From: Caldimicrobium sp.
GTDB lineage: Bacteria; Desulfobacterota; Thermodesulfobacteria; Thermodesulfobacteriales; Thermodesulfobacteriaceae
Direction of reading: 5' to 3'
Assembly: GCA_025060015.1 (NCBI GenBank)
Contig: JANXDB010000005.1
Span: forward strand, 1-44,014
Length of the DNA: 44,014 nt
This document shows, piece after piece, positions 7,643-16,525 of this stretch. Below the pieces are notes generated by a model. The model made no database searches. It saw nothing but the letters and a program-made list of their open reading frames with translations, and had not been told where the DNA came from. Each line of letters opens with the position of its first letter. Position 1 is the first letter of the stretch. A program made the translations under genes and the position numbers.

Positions 7643-9670
7643 ATGATCCAACCTATGGAGAAAATAAAAACTTTCTTAAACTTTGTCAAAAGTAATCCTC
7701 AAGCTCTTGAGGAAATCAAGGTTTTTTTAGATGCTTTAAATAGAGAAGTTCCTGGTTCTATCCTATCATATCACCTAATAGAACTCTCTCAAGATAAAAA
7801 TTTACCACCCGCTACCAAGAAGCTGTTATTGGAGTTTTCTGCCGAAAAGGCTTACAGAGACTTACGTTTTCAAGAGGCAATCAAAATTTACAGCCTCCTT
7901 TTGAAACTCTTTCCCTCTCAAAATTATCTTGACACTATTGAAAAATTAAAATTTTTTAAAGGGCTAGAGAGGTTTAGAAGTCTGGTTGAGAAGAAGAACA
8001 TAGATTTTGATACACTACAGGAGTTGTATTTCAGCAGTATAGAAAAAGAAACTAGTATAGAAGCTATGTTGATGGAAAGAAGCAAGATACCCAAAGAGGA
8101 AATCCTTGATTCACAGGGACAGCACTATGGTATACCTGCCTTGGATTTAAAATTCCTTATAAATAAAAGAAAATTAAGAAAAATTCCCAAGGTCAAAAAC
8201 ATAAAAAGGAGTTTCTTTGAAGAAAACCTCTGTATTCCCTTTGAATTTGAGGGAAACACCTATCTTATCTGTTACAATCCCGAAGACACAGAAAAAATAG
8301 AAAAAGTCAAGAGAATCCTTCAGCTTTCTGATATAAAGTTAGCTTACGCTCTAAAAGAAGACATACTCTTTGCCATTCAAAAATACTATGATGTAATCTT
8401 TGAAGATGGAGAACTTCATATTGTAGCAGAAGAAGCCGAAGAGGAAATTGTTGAAGAAACGGAACTTGTTGATTCCACTATTGTGAATCTTGTTAATTTT
8501 ATCATTGAAGAAGCCTATAAAAGGAGAGCTTCTGATATTCATTGGGAAAGCCTTATTGGAAAGAAAGGTCTTTTAGTAAGATTTCGAGTGGATGGAGAGT
8601 GTTTTGAATATGCTACTCTGCCGGAAAGTCAAAAAAGAGGGTGTATCTCTCGTATAAAAATCATGGCTAATCTTGATATTGCTGAAAAGAGACTCCCTCA
8701 AGATGGAAAAATCAAGTTCCGAACTAAAGATGGTAAAACCTTTGAAATAAGAGTGGCAACTCTTCCCACAATTGAGAGCAATGAAGATGTAGTTATGAGA
8801 ATCTTAGGTGGTATTGAGTTTAAAAATTTAGAAGAATTAGATTTATTACCAGAAAATTACGAGGTTATGAAAAGAATTTTAGAATTACCCTATGGATTAA
8901 TACTTTGTGTTGGCCCTACTGGATCAGGTAAAACAACTACTTTACATGCCTGTTTGAAGCATTTAAATAAACCTAACAAGAAGATTTGGACAGCAGAGGA
9001 CCCTGTGGAGATAATTCAAAAAGGGTTAAGACAGGTTCAGGTGAATCCCAAAATAGGCCTAACCTTTGCAAGGGTTTTAAGATCCTTTCTGAGAGCAGAC
9101 CCCGATATAATAATGATTGGAGAGACAAGAGATCAAGAGACAGCTCATACACTAATAGAAGCCTCCCTAACCGGACATTTAGTATTTAGCACCCTTCACA
9201 CTAATTCAGCTCCAGAGACAGTTACCAGGCTACTTGGTATGGGTATTGACCCCTTTAATTTTGCTGATTCTCTACTTGGTATCATTGCTCAGAGATTAGC
9301 CAAACGCCTCTGTCCTAAATGTAAAAAACCACATACCCCAACAGAGGAAGAGATTAGGCATTTAAAGTTCGAATATGGAGAACATCCCACCAAGCCTCTA
9401 ACTGATGAGCTAATTAACAAAGCTACATTTTATGAACCAGTGGGATGTGAAGATTGTAATTACTCAGGATTTAAGGGACGAATTGCTATTCACGAGATAC
9501 TTGTTCCAGATGATAAAATCAAAGATCTGATAATTCACAATGCCCCAGCCCAGGAAATCAGAAAGGTCGCCATTTCCAGGGGGTTTCAGACTTTGAAACA
9601 GGATGGTATACTAAAAGTACTCAGAGGAGATACCACTTTAAAACAGGTCCTTGCTGTCACACTTAGATAA
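7643..9670 (+). CDS. GspE/PilB family secretion or pilus-assembly ATPase with extra N-terminal domain
   Basis: This is the hexameric motor ATPase of type II secretion or type IV pili. Walker A GPTGSGKTT is at residues 424-432, the Asp box is around AEDPVE, Walker B is RADPDIIMIGETRD near 485-497, and the His box is STLHTNSA. A zinc site is formed by C557, C560, C602 and C605. An MshEN/GspE-N-like domain occupies about 135-250. Residues 1-105 are an additional all-helical region with a TPR-like look (RDLRFQEAIKIYSLLLKLFP). No pilC, pilT, gsp or pilin gene is nearby, so this is an orphan whose machine is encoded elsewhere. Its stop touches the next ATG. Confidence 0.93.
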   Translation: MIQPMEKIKTFLNFVKSNPQALEEIKVFLDALNREVPGSILSYHLIELSQDKNLPPATKKLLLEFSAEKAYRDLRFQEAIKIYSLLLKLFPSQNYLDTIEKLKFFKGLERFRSLVEKKNIDFDTLQELYFSSIEKETSIEAMLMERSKIPKEEILDSQGQHYGIPALDLKFLINKRKLRKIPKVKNIKRSFFEENLCIPFEFEGNTYLICYNPEDTEKIEKVKRILQLSDIKLAYALKEDILFAIQKYYDVIFEDGELHIVAEEAEEEIVEETELVDSTIVNLVNFIIEEAYKRRASDIHWESLIGKKGLLVRFRVDGECFEYATLPESQKRGCISRIKIMANLDIAEKRLPQDGKIKFRTKDGKTFEIRVATLPTIESNEDVVMRILGGIEFKNLEELDLLPENYEVMKRILELPYGLILCVGPTGSGKTTTLHACLKHLNKPNKKIWTAEDPVEIIQKGLRQVQVNPKIGLTFARVLRSFLRADPDIIMIGETRDQETAHTLIEASLTGHLVFSTLHTNSAPETVTRLLGMGIDPFNFADSLLGIIAQRLAKRLCPKCKKPHTPTEEEIRHLKFEYGEHPTKPLTDELINKATFYEPVGCEDCNYSGFKGRIAIHEILVPDDKIKDLIIHNAPAQEIRKVAISRGFQTLKQDGILKVLRGDTTLKQVLAVTLR

Positions 9671-11065
9671 ATGGAGACCAAAGTTGCCTTCTATGGAGCA
9701 GCTAAAGGAGTTACTGGAAGCTCATTCCTTCTATCCATAAGAGATAACAAGATTTTAATTGATTGTGGACTTTTTCAAGGTCAAGAGTTTGATAACAATC
9801 ACCAACCATATCCCTGCAAGCTCAAAGATATCTCGTATCTTATCTTTACACATGCTCACATAGACCATTGCGGACGTTTCCCATGCCTTGTAAATGAAGG
9901 TTTTCGTGGAAAAGTGATTGCAACCAAACCCACTTTTCAGATTGCAAAGATTATGCTACTTGATGCGGCTAAGGTGATGAGAGAGCATTACAAGACACTG
10001 TACAAAAAGTCCATTAGAAAAGGCACAGCACCACCTCTTCCTCCACTCTACGATGAATTAGATGTCACCGAGAGCTATAAGTATTTTCAGATTGAGCTCC
10101 CCTACAACACACCTTATCTCATAAACAAAGAACTTAAAATCACCTTGAGAGATGCTGGCCACATTCTGGGTTCAGCCTTTGTTGAGATTGAAGATCTTAA
10201 GAGATCTAAGAAGTTCATCTTTTCAGGGGATTTAGGCAACAGGAACAAACCTATTGTGAGGGATTTTGATACACCACCCCAGGATGCAGATTATGTATTC
10301 ATTGAGACTACCTATGGTGATAGAAATCACAAGAGTTTTGAGGAATCAAAATTGGAATTCCTACAGGTGATACAGGAAACTGTCAAAAGAGGAGGCAACG
10401 TCCTTATTCCTACTTTTGCCCTTGAAAGAGCTCAAGAGATACTATTTGTCCTAAGAGAATTTTATGAGAGGAATCTTTTGTCACCATGTTATGTTTTCCT
10501 TGACAGTCCACTGGCTATAAAAGCCACTAAAATATTCAAAGATAATCCATCTTTCTATGACGAGGAGGCCTGGAAGCTCTTTCAAGAAAAAGATCCCTTC
10601 CATTTTCCCTATCTCTATCTTACAGAGGACAAGGAAGACTCCAAAGCTATAAATCAAATAAAATCCTCTGCCATCATTATCGCTGGAAATGGAACCTTAA
10701 CAGGGGGTAGGATCTTACACCATCTCAAGAACAACATATGGCGAGAGGAATGTAGTCTTGTGTTTGTAGGATTTCAGCCGCAGGGCACCTTAGGTAGAAA
10801 GATCGTAGATGGATTAGACAGAATTTCCCTCTTCGGAGAAGATCTTCCAGTGAGGGCAAGGGTATATACCATTAATGGATTTTCCTCTCACGGAGGCCAA
10901 CAGGAATTGTTAGAATGGCTCTTTTCTGTTAAAAATCCTGAAAAGATATTTCTAATTCATGGAGAGTTTGAGAAAATGAGAGTATTCATGGAAAAAATAG
11001 CACCGAGGTACGGAGCAGATAAAATCCACATCCCCAACCTCATGGAAGAGATTCCTTTGTATTAG
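9671..11065 (+). CDS. Metallo-beta-lactamase/beta-CASP family RNA-processing hydrolase
   Basis: A two-metal beta-CASP nuclease-type protein of 464 residues. The HxHxDH motif is THAHIDHCGR (H61, H63, D65, H66). Further ligands are DAGHILGSAF and FSGDLGN. The beta-CASP part carries GNGTLTGGRILHH, and the C-terminal NGFSSHGGQQELLEW plus LIHGE form the RMMBL segment. Relatives cleave RNA (archaeal CPSF-like and bacterial YsdC/RNase-like proteins). The ATG immediately follows the TAA of the ATPase gene, and an RNA pseudouridine synthase follows 4 nt after its stop. Confidence 0.94.
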   Translation: METKVAFYGAAKGVTGSSFLLSIRDNKILIDCGLFQGQEFDNNHQPYPCKLKDISYLIFTHAHIDHCGRFPCLVNEGFRGKVIATKPTFQIAKIMLLDAAKVMREHYKTLYKKSIRKGTAPPLPPLYDELDVTESYKYFQIELPYNTPYLINKELKITLRDAGHILGSAFVEIEDLKRSKKFIFSGDLGNRNKPIVRDFDTPPQDADYVFIETTYGDRNHKSFEESKLEFLQVIQETVKRGGNVLIPTFALERAQEILFVLREFYERNLLSPCYVFLDSPLAIKATKIFKDNPSFYDEEAWKLFQEKDPFHFPYLYLTEDKEDSKAINQIKSSAIIIAGNGTLTGGRILHHLKNNIWREECSLVFVGFQPQGTLGRKIVDGLDRISLFGEDLPVRARVYTINGFSSHGGQQELLEWLFSVKNPEKIFLIHGEFEKMRVFMEKIAPRYGADKIHIPNLMEEIPLY

Positions 11066-11069
11066 ATTT

Positions 11070-11831
11070 ATGCGTATAACTAAATATCTCGCACTGTGTG
11101 GATTAGGTTCAAGGAGAAAAACCAAAGAGTTGGTTTTACAAGGGAGAGTAACCGTCAACGGTTGCTCAATCAGAGATCTCTCTTATCAGGTAGATCCTAA
11201 AAGAGATATCGTCTGTTTAGATAACAGAGAACTAAGAGTTCCACCAAAGGTTTATTACCTATTCTATAAGCCTCGTGGTTATCTGACCTCTCTTTATGAT
11301 CCTCATCATAGAACAACCCTGGAGGCATTTTTGAAAAAAATACCCTGCAGGGTCTTTCCAGTAGGTAGGCTTGATAAAGAGAGCGAGGGATTGATTTTAC
11401 TTACCAATGATGGTGATCTGGCAAATCTATTACTTCATCCCCGTTATGAAATTAAAAGGACCTATCATGTTTGGGTTGAACCGAAACTAAAGGAAGATAA
11501 AATACAAGAACTTTTAACCAAAGGTATGAACCTAGAGGGTAAAATTGTCAAGCCGCTGAAATTTGATTTGATTAAGAGCTTTCAGGGTCAATATGTCTAT
11601 GAGGTGGTGGTAAAAGAGGGAGTCAAAAGAGAAGTTCGAAAGATGGTAAGTTATTTAGGTGGCAAGGTCTTGAAATTAATAAGGGTTGCCTTTGGTCCAC
11701 TTAAAATAAAGGGTCTTAAACCAGGTCAGATAAGATCTCTAACTCCCTTTGAGATCAAAACTCTAAAGACCTTTGTTCAGCAAAGAAGCTCAAAGATTTT
11801 AGCCAAAGCCTCCTTAGTTGTCTCAACATAA
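11070..11831 (+). CDS. RsuA/RluB/RluE/RluF family pseudouridine synthase
   Basis: It isomerises uridine in rRNA. An S4 RNA-binding domain occupies about residues 1-50 (RITKYLALCGLGSRRKTKEL), followed by the catalytic domain with VGRLDKESEGLILLTNDGD. The nucleophile is D102. Length (253) and order fit RluB/RsuA, and I cannot decide between them. It ends the phoH run and overlaps the convergent gene at 11777-12238 by 55 bp, an unusually long tail-to-tail overlap. Confidence 0.93.
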   Translation: MRITKYLALCGLGSRRKTKELVLQGRVTVNGCSIRDLSYQVDPKRDIVCLDNRELRVPPKVYYLFYKPRGYLTSLYDPHHRTTLEAFLKKIPCRVFPVGRLDKESEGLILLTNDGDLANLLLHPRYEIKRTYHVWVEPKLKEDKIQELLTKGMNLEGKIVKPLKFDLIKSFQGQYVYEVVVKEGVKREVRKMVSYLGGKVLKLIRVAFGPLKIKGLKPGQIRSLTPFEIKTLKTFVQQRSSKILAKASLVVST

Positions 11832-12238
11832 TTTACTCCAGGTATATTCGGCCAGGTCTTTAATCCAATCACAGGCTTCCACATCTTGAGAGCTAAAGCT
11901 ATTTCAGATAGAGTTCCATAACTGCCTCCAATAGAGACCACAAGTTCTGCAGAACGTACCAAGATGACATTACGGGCCTGTCCCATATCAGTAACGATTG
12001 GTATCATAATGTAGGGATTTGCCTCTTCAGCTTTGTTACCTGGTAAAATTCCCACTGTGATAGCTCCCGCTTCTTTAGCACCCTTTGCGGCTCCTTCCAT
12101 GACACCACCAAGACCACCGGTTATGATTATAGCTCCCTCTTTACCTAACATGTAACCCATCTCATAGGAAAGATCATAGATAGTGCTCTCAGCAATGCCA
12201 GCACCGATTATGGCAATCCTCTTATTCTTTAAATCCAT
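11777..12238 (-). CDS. SLOG-fold protein, TIGR00725/LOG-like family
   Basis: A 153-residue Rossmann-like protein of the SLOG (lysine decarboxylase-like) superfamily. It shows [11 protein letters not shown] at the N-terminus, [15 protein letters not shown] as nucleotide-binding loop, and [20 protein letters not shown] in place of the PGGxGT motif of cytokinin-activating LOG enzymes. The motif differences mean phosphoribohydrolase activity should not be assumed. It starts inside pcm (17-bp overlap) and is therefore in the same transcript. Confidence 0.85.
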   Translation of the reverse strand: MDLKNKRIAIIGAGIAESTIYDLSYEMGYMLGKEGAIIITGGLGGVMEGAAKGAKEAGAITVGILPGNKAEEANPYIMIPIVTDMGQARNVILVRSAELVVSIGGSYGTLSEIALALKMWKPVIGLKTWPNIPGVNYVETTKEALAKIFELLC

Positions 12239-12881
12239 AGGTTCCCACTAATTTGACGAATCTCACTGGTTCAAGATTCTTAGTATGCAGGACACCACCT
12301 TTTTTTATTCCCTTAACAAGCATTTGAGAAAATTCGTCTCCTACCGGTATGACAATCCTTCCACTTTCATTTAGCTGCTCTATCAAAGGAGGCGGGATCT
12401 GAGGAGAAGCAGCTGTCACTATGATGGCATCAAAAGGGGAGGCTTCCTGCCATCCCAAGGTGCCGTCTCCGATTTTAAAGGAGATATTCTTGTATCCGAG
12501 ATCAAATAATGTCTTTTTGGCTTTTTCCTGAAGAGAGGGATACTTTTCGATGGTGTATACCCAAAGAGCAGTTTCTGCTAAAATAGCTGTTTGATAACCT
12601 GATCCGGTACCTATTTCTAAAACTCTCTCTGTTCCCTTTAATTCCAAAGCCTCGGTCATTAATGCCACAATATAAGGTTGCGATATAGTCTGTTTTTCAC
12701 CTATGGGAAGAGGGAAATCTCCATAGGACTGATCTCTGAGGGCCTCCTCTACAAATAAATGTCTTGGCACCTTCAACATGGCTTGAATGACCCTCTCATC
12801 CTTGATGCCCCTTGCTTTTATTTGAGATTCAACCATTCTCTCTCGGGCTATCCTATACACATCCTGATTATTAATAGCCAT
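12222..12881 (-). CDS. pcm: Protein-L-isoaspartate O-methyltransferase
   Basis: It repairs isomerised aspartate and asparagine residues with S-adenosylmethionine. [10 protein letters not shown] and [19 protein letters not shown] are PCMT signatures, and the SAM loop [10 protein letters not shown] is at residues 87-96. The length of 219 is typical. It starts 2 nt after the lipoprotein stop and overlaps the SLOG gene, so the three genes form one minus-strand unit. Damage repair of this kind is common in organisms growing at high temperature. Confidence 0.96.
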   Translation of the reverse strand: MAINNQDVYRIARERMVESQIKARGIKDERVIQAMLKVPRHLFVEEALRDQSYGDFPLPIGEKQTISQPYIVALMTEALELKGTERVLEIGTGSGYQTAILAETALWVYTIEKYPSLQEKAKKTLFDLGYKNISFKIGDGTLGWQEASPFDAIIVTAASPQIPPPLIEQLNESGRIVIPVGDEFSQMLVKGIKKGGVLHTKNLEPVRFVKLVGTYGFKE

Positions 12882-12883
12882 GG

Positions 12884-13231
12884 CTATTTGCTCTTTTTCA
12901 AAGGATTTTCAACTGTATAGTAAAAAACATCCTGAAGGACTTCTCCATGGAAGATAAGTTTGAGGACCTCTGTGTAGTCTTCACCCTTATAACCTCTTAC
13001 CACTGGAAAATTCTCCCAAAAATTCATCACTCGATAATAGTAATACCATTCCTCTTTACCATCAGGCATTAAAAAGGCTTGGACCGGAGGTCCAAGTAGT
13101 CCCAAAACTTCATTTTTTGTAGTAAGTCCTTTATGAACTAGTGATGCTTTGGAAGCAAGATTTGGCCCTGGTTTAGCTGCACAGGCAGTCACGAGGAAAA
13201 CTGATAAGAATATTACTATGAAAACCTTCAT
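12884..13231 (-). CDS. BamE/SmpA-OmlA-like lipoprotein
   Basis: A 115-residue precursor with a short signal peptide and lipobox ending in VTAC, so Cys17 would be lipidated. The mature part has the SmpA/OmlA pattern [16 protein letters not shown] followed by [11 protein letters not shown]. In proteobacteria BamE assists the BAM complex in outer-membrane beta-barrel insertion; similar small lipoproteins exist with unknown roles, so the call is at family level. No Shine-Dalgarno is visible, and a promoter-like pair lies directly before the ATG. Confidence 0.8.
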   Translation of the reverse strand: MKVFIVIFLSVFLVTACAAKPGPNLASKASLVHKGLTTKNEVLGLLGPPVQAFLMPDGKEEWYYYYRVMNFWENFPVVRGYKGEDYTEVLKLIFHGEVLQDVFYYTVENPLKKSK

Positions 13232-13237
13232 AGAATA

Positions 13238-13265
13238 TAATTAAAACACATATTTTAAAATTGTC
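13238..13265 (-). promoter_or_regulatory. Possible promoter of the lipoprotein-pcm unit, near-leaderless
   Basis: The minus strand shows ATGACA, about 16 nt, TTTAAT, each with one mismatch to consensus. The -10 box ends about 8 nt before the ATG at 13231, so the mRNA would have almost no leader, in line with the missing ribosome-binding site. The region is AT-rich, and coordinates are approximate. Confidence 0.35.
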
Positions 13266-13396
13266 ATCAAAGATAATTGAACTATCCTCACCATGATGCC
13301 TGAAATTGAGTAGTTGGGATTGATAACTTACAATCTTACTTGATTTTTTCTAATAACGTGTTTAATTTGATAAAAAATAATAAAGGGTGAGTAAAG

Positions 13397-14638
13397 ATGA
13401 ACTATAAAAAAAAGCTTTTTTTAGGCCTTTTCTTAGGATTTACCCTATTTTTTCTCTTTTCTCAAGCACTCTCCTTAGAAAAAAAAGAAGACACCTTTAG
13501 AGCACTTAAACTCTTTTCCCAAATCTTTCGTTTAGTTGAGGAAAACTACGTCACCGAAATTAATCCCAAAGATCTCATCCTTGGAGCCATCGAAGGCATG
13601 CTTACTTCTCTAGACCCTCACTCATCCCTTATGAAGCCAGAGGAATTTAAAGAACTTGAAATCGAAACCAAAGGTTCATTCACAGGAATCGGTATCGAGA
13701 TTACCATAAAGGACGATGTTATAACGGTAGTGGCTCCTATTGAGGATACACCTGCCTGGAAAGCGGGCATTAGACCAGGAGATAAAATACTTAAAATTGA
13801 TGAAAAATCAACTAAGGGAATGAAAATCACTGAAGCGGTAAAACTTCTAAGAGGTCCAAAGGGAACTAAGGTAAAGATAACCATTCTAAGAAATGACAAG
13901 GATATTTCTGAAATAACCTTAATCAGAGATGTAATACCTATAAGGAGCGTAAGAGCAAAAGTTTTGGAGACCGGTTATGCCTATGTGAGAATAAGTCAGT
14001 TTCAAGAAAAGACCCGTGAAGAGCTTGTTTCCGCCCTAAAACAGTTGGAAAAGGAAACTCCTCTCAAGGGAATCATCTTAGATTTGAGAAATAATCCAGG
14101 AGGACTTTTATCATCTGCTGTGGAGGTAAGTGACGAATTTTTAGAGAATGGAACCATTGTATCTATAAGAGGAAAAAGCAAAGCCAATCAAATGGAATTT
14201 AAGGCCCAACCCAATCCTCCAGACAGAAAACACAGATACCCTATAGTGATCCTGATTAACCATGGATCAGCCTCAGCTGCAGAGATTGTCACAGGTGCTT
14301 TAAAGGATCACAAAAGGGCTCTTGTACTTGGAGAAAAGAGCTTTGGCAAGGGATCAGTCCAAACGGTTATCCCCATCGAGGACAACTACGCAGTGAGATT
14401 AACCACAGCTCTTTATTACACACCAAACGATGTTACAATCCATAAACAGGGTATTCAACCTGATATAGAACTTCCCTCCTCCGATCTTCCAAGCAAAAGA
14501 AATGGCAAACAGGATAGAGAGGCTGTTTTTGAAAACAGGACCTCTAGATTCTTTTCTACCCCAGAAGAAGACTTTCAGGTAAAGATGGCCTTGAATATTC
14601 TGAAAAATATAAAGAACATAACTCAGCTAAAGTATTAA
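13397..14638 (+). CDS. S41 family C-terminal processing peptidase (CtpA-like)
   Basis: A periplasmic or membrane-anchored serine protease of 413 residues. Residues 1-27 form a signal peptide or anchor. A PDZ domain lies at about 90-165 (GIGIEITIKDDVITVVAPIE, then GIRPGDKILKI). The catalytic domain has GIILDLRNNPGGLL, the Ser motif NHGSASAAE (S293) and the Lys motif GEKSFGKGSVQ (K318), so the Ser-Lys dyad is intact. Ctp proteases trim precursor proteins and cell-wall enzymes. AAAGGG precedes the ATG by 9 nt. A site-2 protease follows 12 nt later. Confidence 0.95.
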   Translation: MNYKKKLFLGLFLGFTLFFLFSQALSLEKKEDTFRALKLFSQIFRLVEENYVTEINPKDLILGAIEGMLTSLDPHSSLMKPEEFKELEIETKGSFTGIGIEITIKDDVITVVAPIEDTPAWKAGIRPGDKILKIDEKSTKGMKITEAVKLLRGPKGTKVKITILRNDKDISEITLIRDVIPIRSVRAKVLETGYAYVRISQFQEKTREELVSALKQLEKETPLKGIILDLRNNPGGLLSSAVEVSDEFLENGTIVSIRGKSKANQMEFKAQPNPPDRKHRYPIVILINHGSASAAEIVTGALKDHKRALVLGEKSFGKGSVQTVIPIEDNYAVRLTTALYYTPNDVTIHKQGIQPDIELPSSDLPSKRNGKQDREAVFENRTSRFFSTPEEDFQVKMALNILKNIKNITQLKY

Positions 14639-14650
14639 ATTCATTTTAAG

Positions 14651-15292
14651 ATGTGGGATCTTCAAATATTTATACTTCTTCTTCCTGTGCTCTTGCTTTC
14701 TCTTACTATTCACGAATTTTCTCATGGTCTGATAGCCCATCTTTTGGGTGACCCTACACCCTACAAAGAGGGTAGGCTTACTCTTAATCCTATCAAGCAT
14801 TTGGATATTTTTGGTGCTTTAGCCTTAGTATTAACTCAAGCCATAGGTTGGGCTAAACCTGTCCCTATCAACCCAAATTATTTTAAAAATCCATGGCGAG
14901 ATATGGCCCTTACCTCTGCTGCAGGACCGATCTCCAATCTACTACTAGCTACCATCTTTGCCTTTTCCTATCATCTCTTTCAGGCCTTTAATCTGTCTCT
15001 CGGAAGCCTAAAAATTTCCGAACCCCTTGCTCTAATATCTTACCTGGGAGTAAGAGTAAACTTGGGTTTGGCGTTGTTTAACTTCCTGCCCATTCCACCC
15101 CTTGATGGAAGTAAAATCTTGGTAAAATTTTTACCCTTGTCTTGGAGAGCAAACTATCTCCGGCTGGAACTGATAGGCTTTTTTATTATACTGTTCCTTG
15201 CCTTGACAGGAATATTAGGGATAACACTCTACCCTATTCTGAAATTTCTTGCCAATCTCCTTCTCAACTTCACCTCTATCCTCTTCAAATGA
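14651..15292 (+). CDS. Site-2 protease family protein (M50B, no PDZ)
   Basis: A multi-pass membrane zinc metalloprotease of 213 residues. The HExxH-type motif is HEFSH at residues 21-25 inside a hydrophobic segment. The third ligand lies in LPIPPLDGSKIL (D152), and NPIKHLD and AAGPISNLLLA are family features. The lack of a PDZ domain and the short length fit the minimal M50B type rather than RseP. It follows a ctpA-type protease, so a shared proteolytic cascade is possible but not shown. The stop overlaps the next start (ATGA). Confidence 0.94.
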   Translation: MWDLQIFILLLPVLLLSLTIHEFSHGLIAHLLGDPTPYKEGRLTLNPIKHLDIFGALALVLTQAIGWAKPVPINPNYFKNPWRDMALTSAAGPISNLLLATIFAFSYHLFQAFNLSLGSLKISEPLALISYLGVRVNLGLALFNFLPIPPLDGSKILVKFLPLSWRANYLRLELIGFFIILFLALTGILGITLYPILKFLANLLLNFTSILFK

Positions 15293-16506
15293 TAGCCTTA
15301 GATCATCGTTACTTTTGGGTTTTTTATCTTTACATTTTCTCTGGTCTTCCTTTGGGATTTTTCTATACCTTCTTGCCTGTTTATTTCAGATCACATGGTG
15401 TAGATCTGATAAGCATAGGGCTTCTCTCCTCTGCAGGAGTATTCTGGAGTCTTAAACCCCTTTGGGCTCCCCTCGTTGATAAATACGGACAAAAGAGTAG
15501 CTGGATGGCACTCTCTCTACTTGGAATCTCCCTTGCCATATTCCTGATATCCCATTCAGAGGCTGAGGTCTCAAAGTTATGGATATTGCTTACACTGTTA
15601 ACTTTCTTTTCTGCAACCTTTGATACAGCTCTTGATGGTTTTATCATAGACTACATACCAAAGGAAAAGTTGGCTCAAGCAAATGGTATAAGACTTTCAG
15701 CCTACAGACTAGCCATGATCTTTTCAGGAGGCTTCTTAACAGCCCTTTCACAATACCTACAATTTAAAATTCTCTTTCAAACGCTCTCGATTTTTGCCCT
15801 TATGTCTGCCATATTTATCCTTACCAGAAAGTCTTTGCACATAGAAAACAAAGAAAAAAGAACACTTAGTCTAAAAGATCAATACTGGTTTCCTCTAAAG
15901 GAGATTTTACAGAGAAGAGGAATTTTTTGGCTTCTCCTATTTATAGCAACATACAAAATAGGAGATGCCCTTATGGGTGGCATGATCTACCCCTTTTGGG
16001 TGGATAAAGGTTTTAGCAGATTAGAAATCGGGCTAATTTCTGGAACCTTGGGTTCAGTCTTTACCATCCTAGGATCCCTCATTGGGGGATACTATACCAA
16101 TAGATTTGGTATCAGAAGTGGACTTTTATATTTAGGCCTATTACAGGCTGTTTCCAATTTAGGTTACACTTTGGTGGCTCTACCAGAAATAGACAAAAGG
16201 TGGATCTATCTTGCAAGTGTTGTGGAGAGTTTTACTGGAGGTATGGGGACTGCTGCCTTTGTTACCTTTCTTACCCTTAACTCCCACAAAGATTTTTCCT
16301 CTACCCAGTATGCCATATTTTCCACCATCTTTAGTCTAACCATGGTCTTTTCCCGTGCGATCAGTGGCTGGGGAGCAACTCACTTTGGTTATTTTTATTT
16401 TTTCGGCTTAACTTTTTTAGTAGCCATTTTCCCTATTTTTCTGATTTTTTTTCTTCTTAGAGATGGTCATGCCAAAGAGTCTTTATACTCTATCTTAAGA
16501 CATTAA
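15289..16506 (+). CDS. MFS transporter (AmpG-like)
   Basis: A 405-residue protein with about twelve hydrophobic helices. FYTFLPVYFRSHGVDLISIG and the short LVDKYGQKSSW loop after helix 2-3 are MFS features. TFDTALDGFIIDYI and the SGGFLTALS segment recall AmpG-type muropeptide permeases, but the substrate is not certain. I start at the ATG at 15289, which overlaps the upstream stop as ATGA. The longer frame from 15142 would run through most of the protease 3' end out of frame and adds non-membrane sequence. Confidence 0.88.
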   Translation: MIALDHRYFWVFYLYIFSGLPLGFFYTFLPVYFRSHGVDLISIGLLSSAGVFWSLKPLWAPLVDKYGQKSSWMALSLLGISLAIFLISHSEAEVSKLWILLTLLTFFSATFDTALDGFIIDYIPKEKLAQANGIRLSAYRLAMIFSGGFLTALSQYLQFKILFQTLSIFALMSAIFILTRKSLHIENKEKRTLSLKDQYWFPLKEILQRRGIFWLLLFIATYKIGDALMGGMIYPFWVDKGFSRLEIGLISGTLGSVFTILGSLIGGYYTNRFGIRSGLLYLGLLQAVSNLGYTLVALPEIDKRWIYLASVVESFTGGMGTAAFVTFLTLNSHKDFSSTQYAIFSTIFSLTMVFSRAISGWGATHFGYFYFFGLTFLVAIFPIFLIFFLLRDGHAKESLYSILRH

Positions 16507-16525
16507 TAACTCCTTGGGAGGGAGC

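Noticed and set aside
13262-13396. RNA gene in the divergent gap before the ctpA-type gene
   Set aside because: No tRNA-like arms or stable hairpin; only weak promoter-like boxes (TTGATT, 17 nt, TAATTT).
15142-15288. Longer N-terminus for the MFS transporter
   Set aside because: This part lies within the site-2 protease gene in another frame, is not hydrophobic like MFS helix 1, and the ATG at 15289 has the ATGA overlap typical here.
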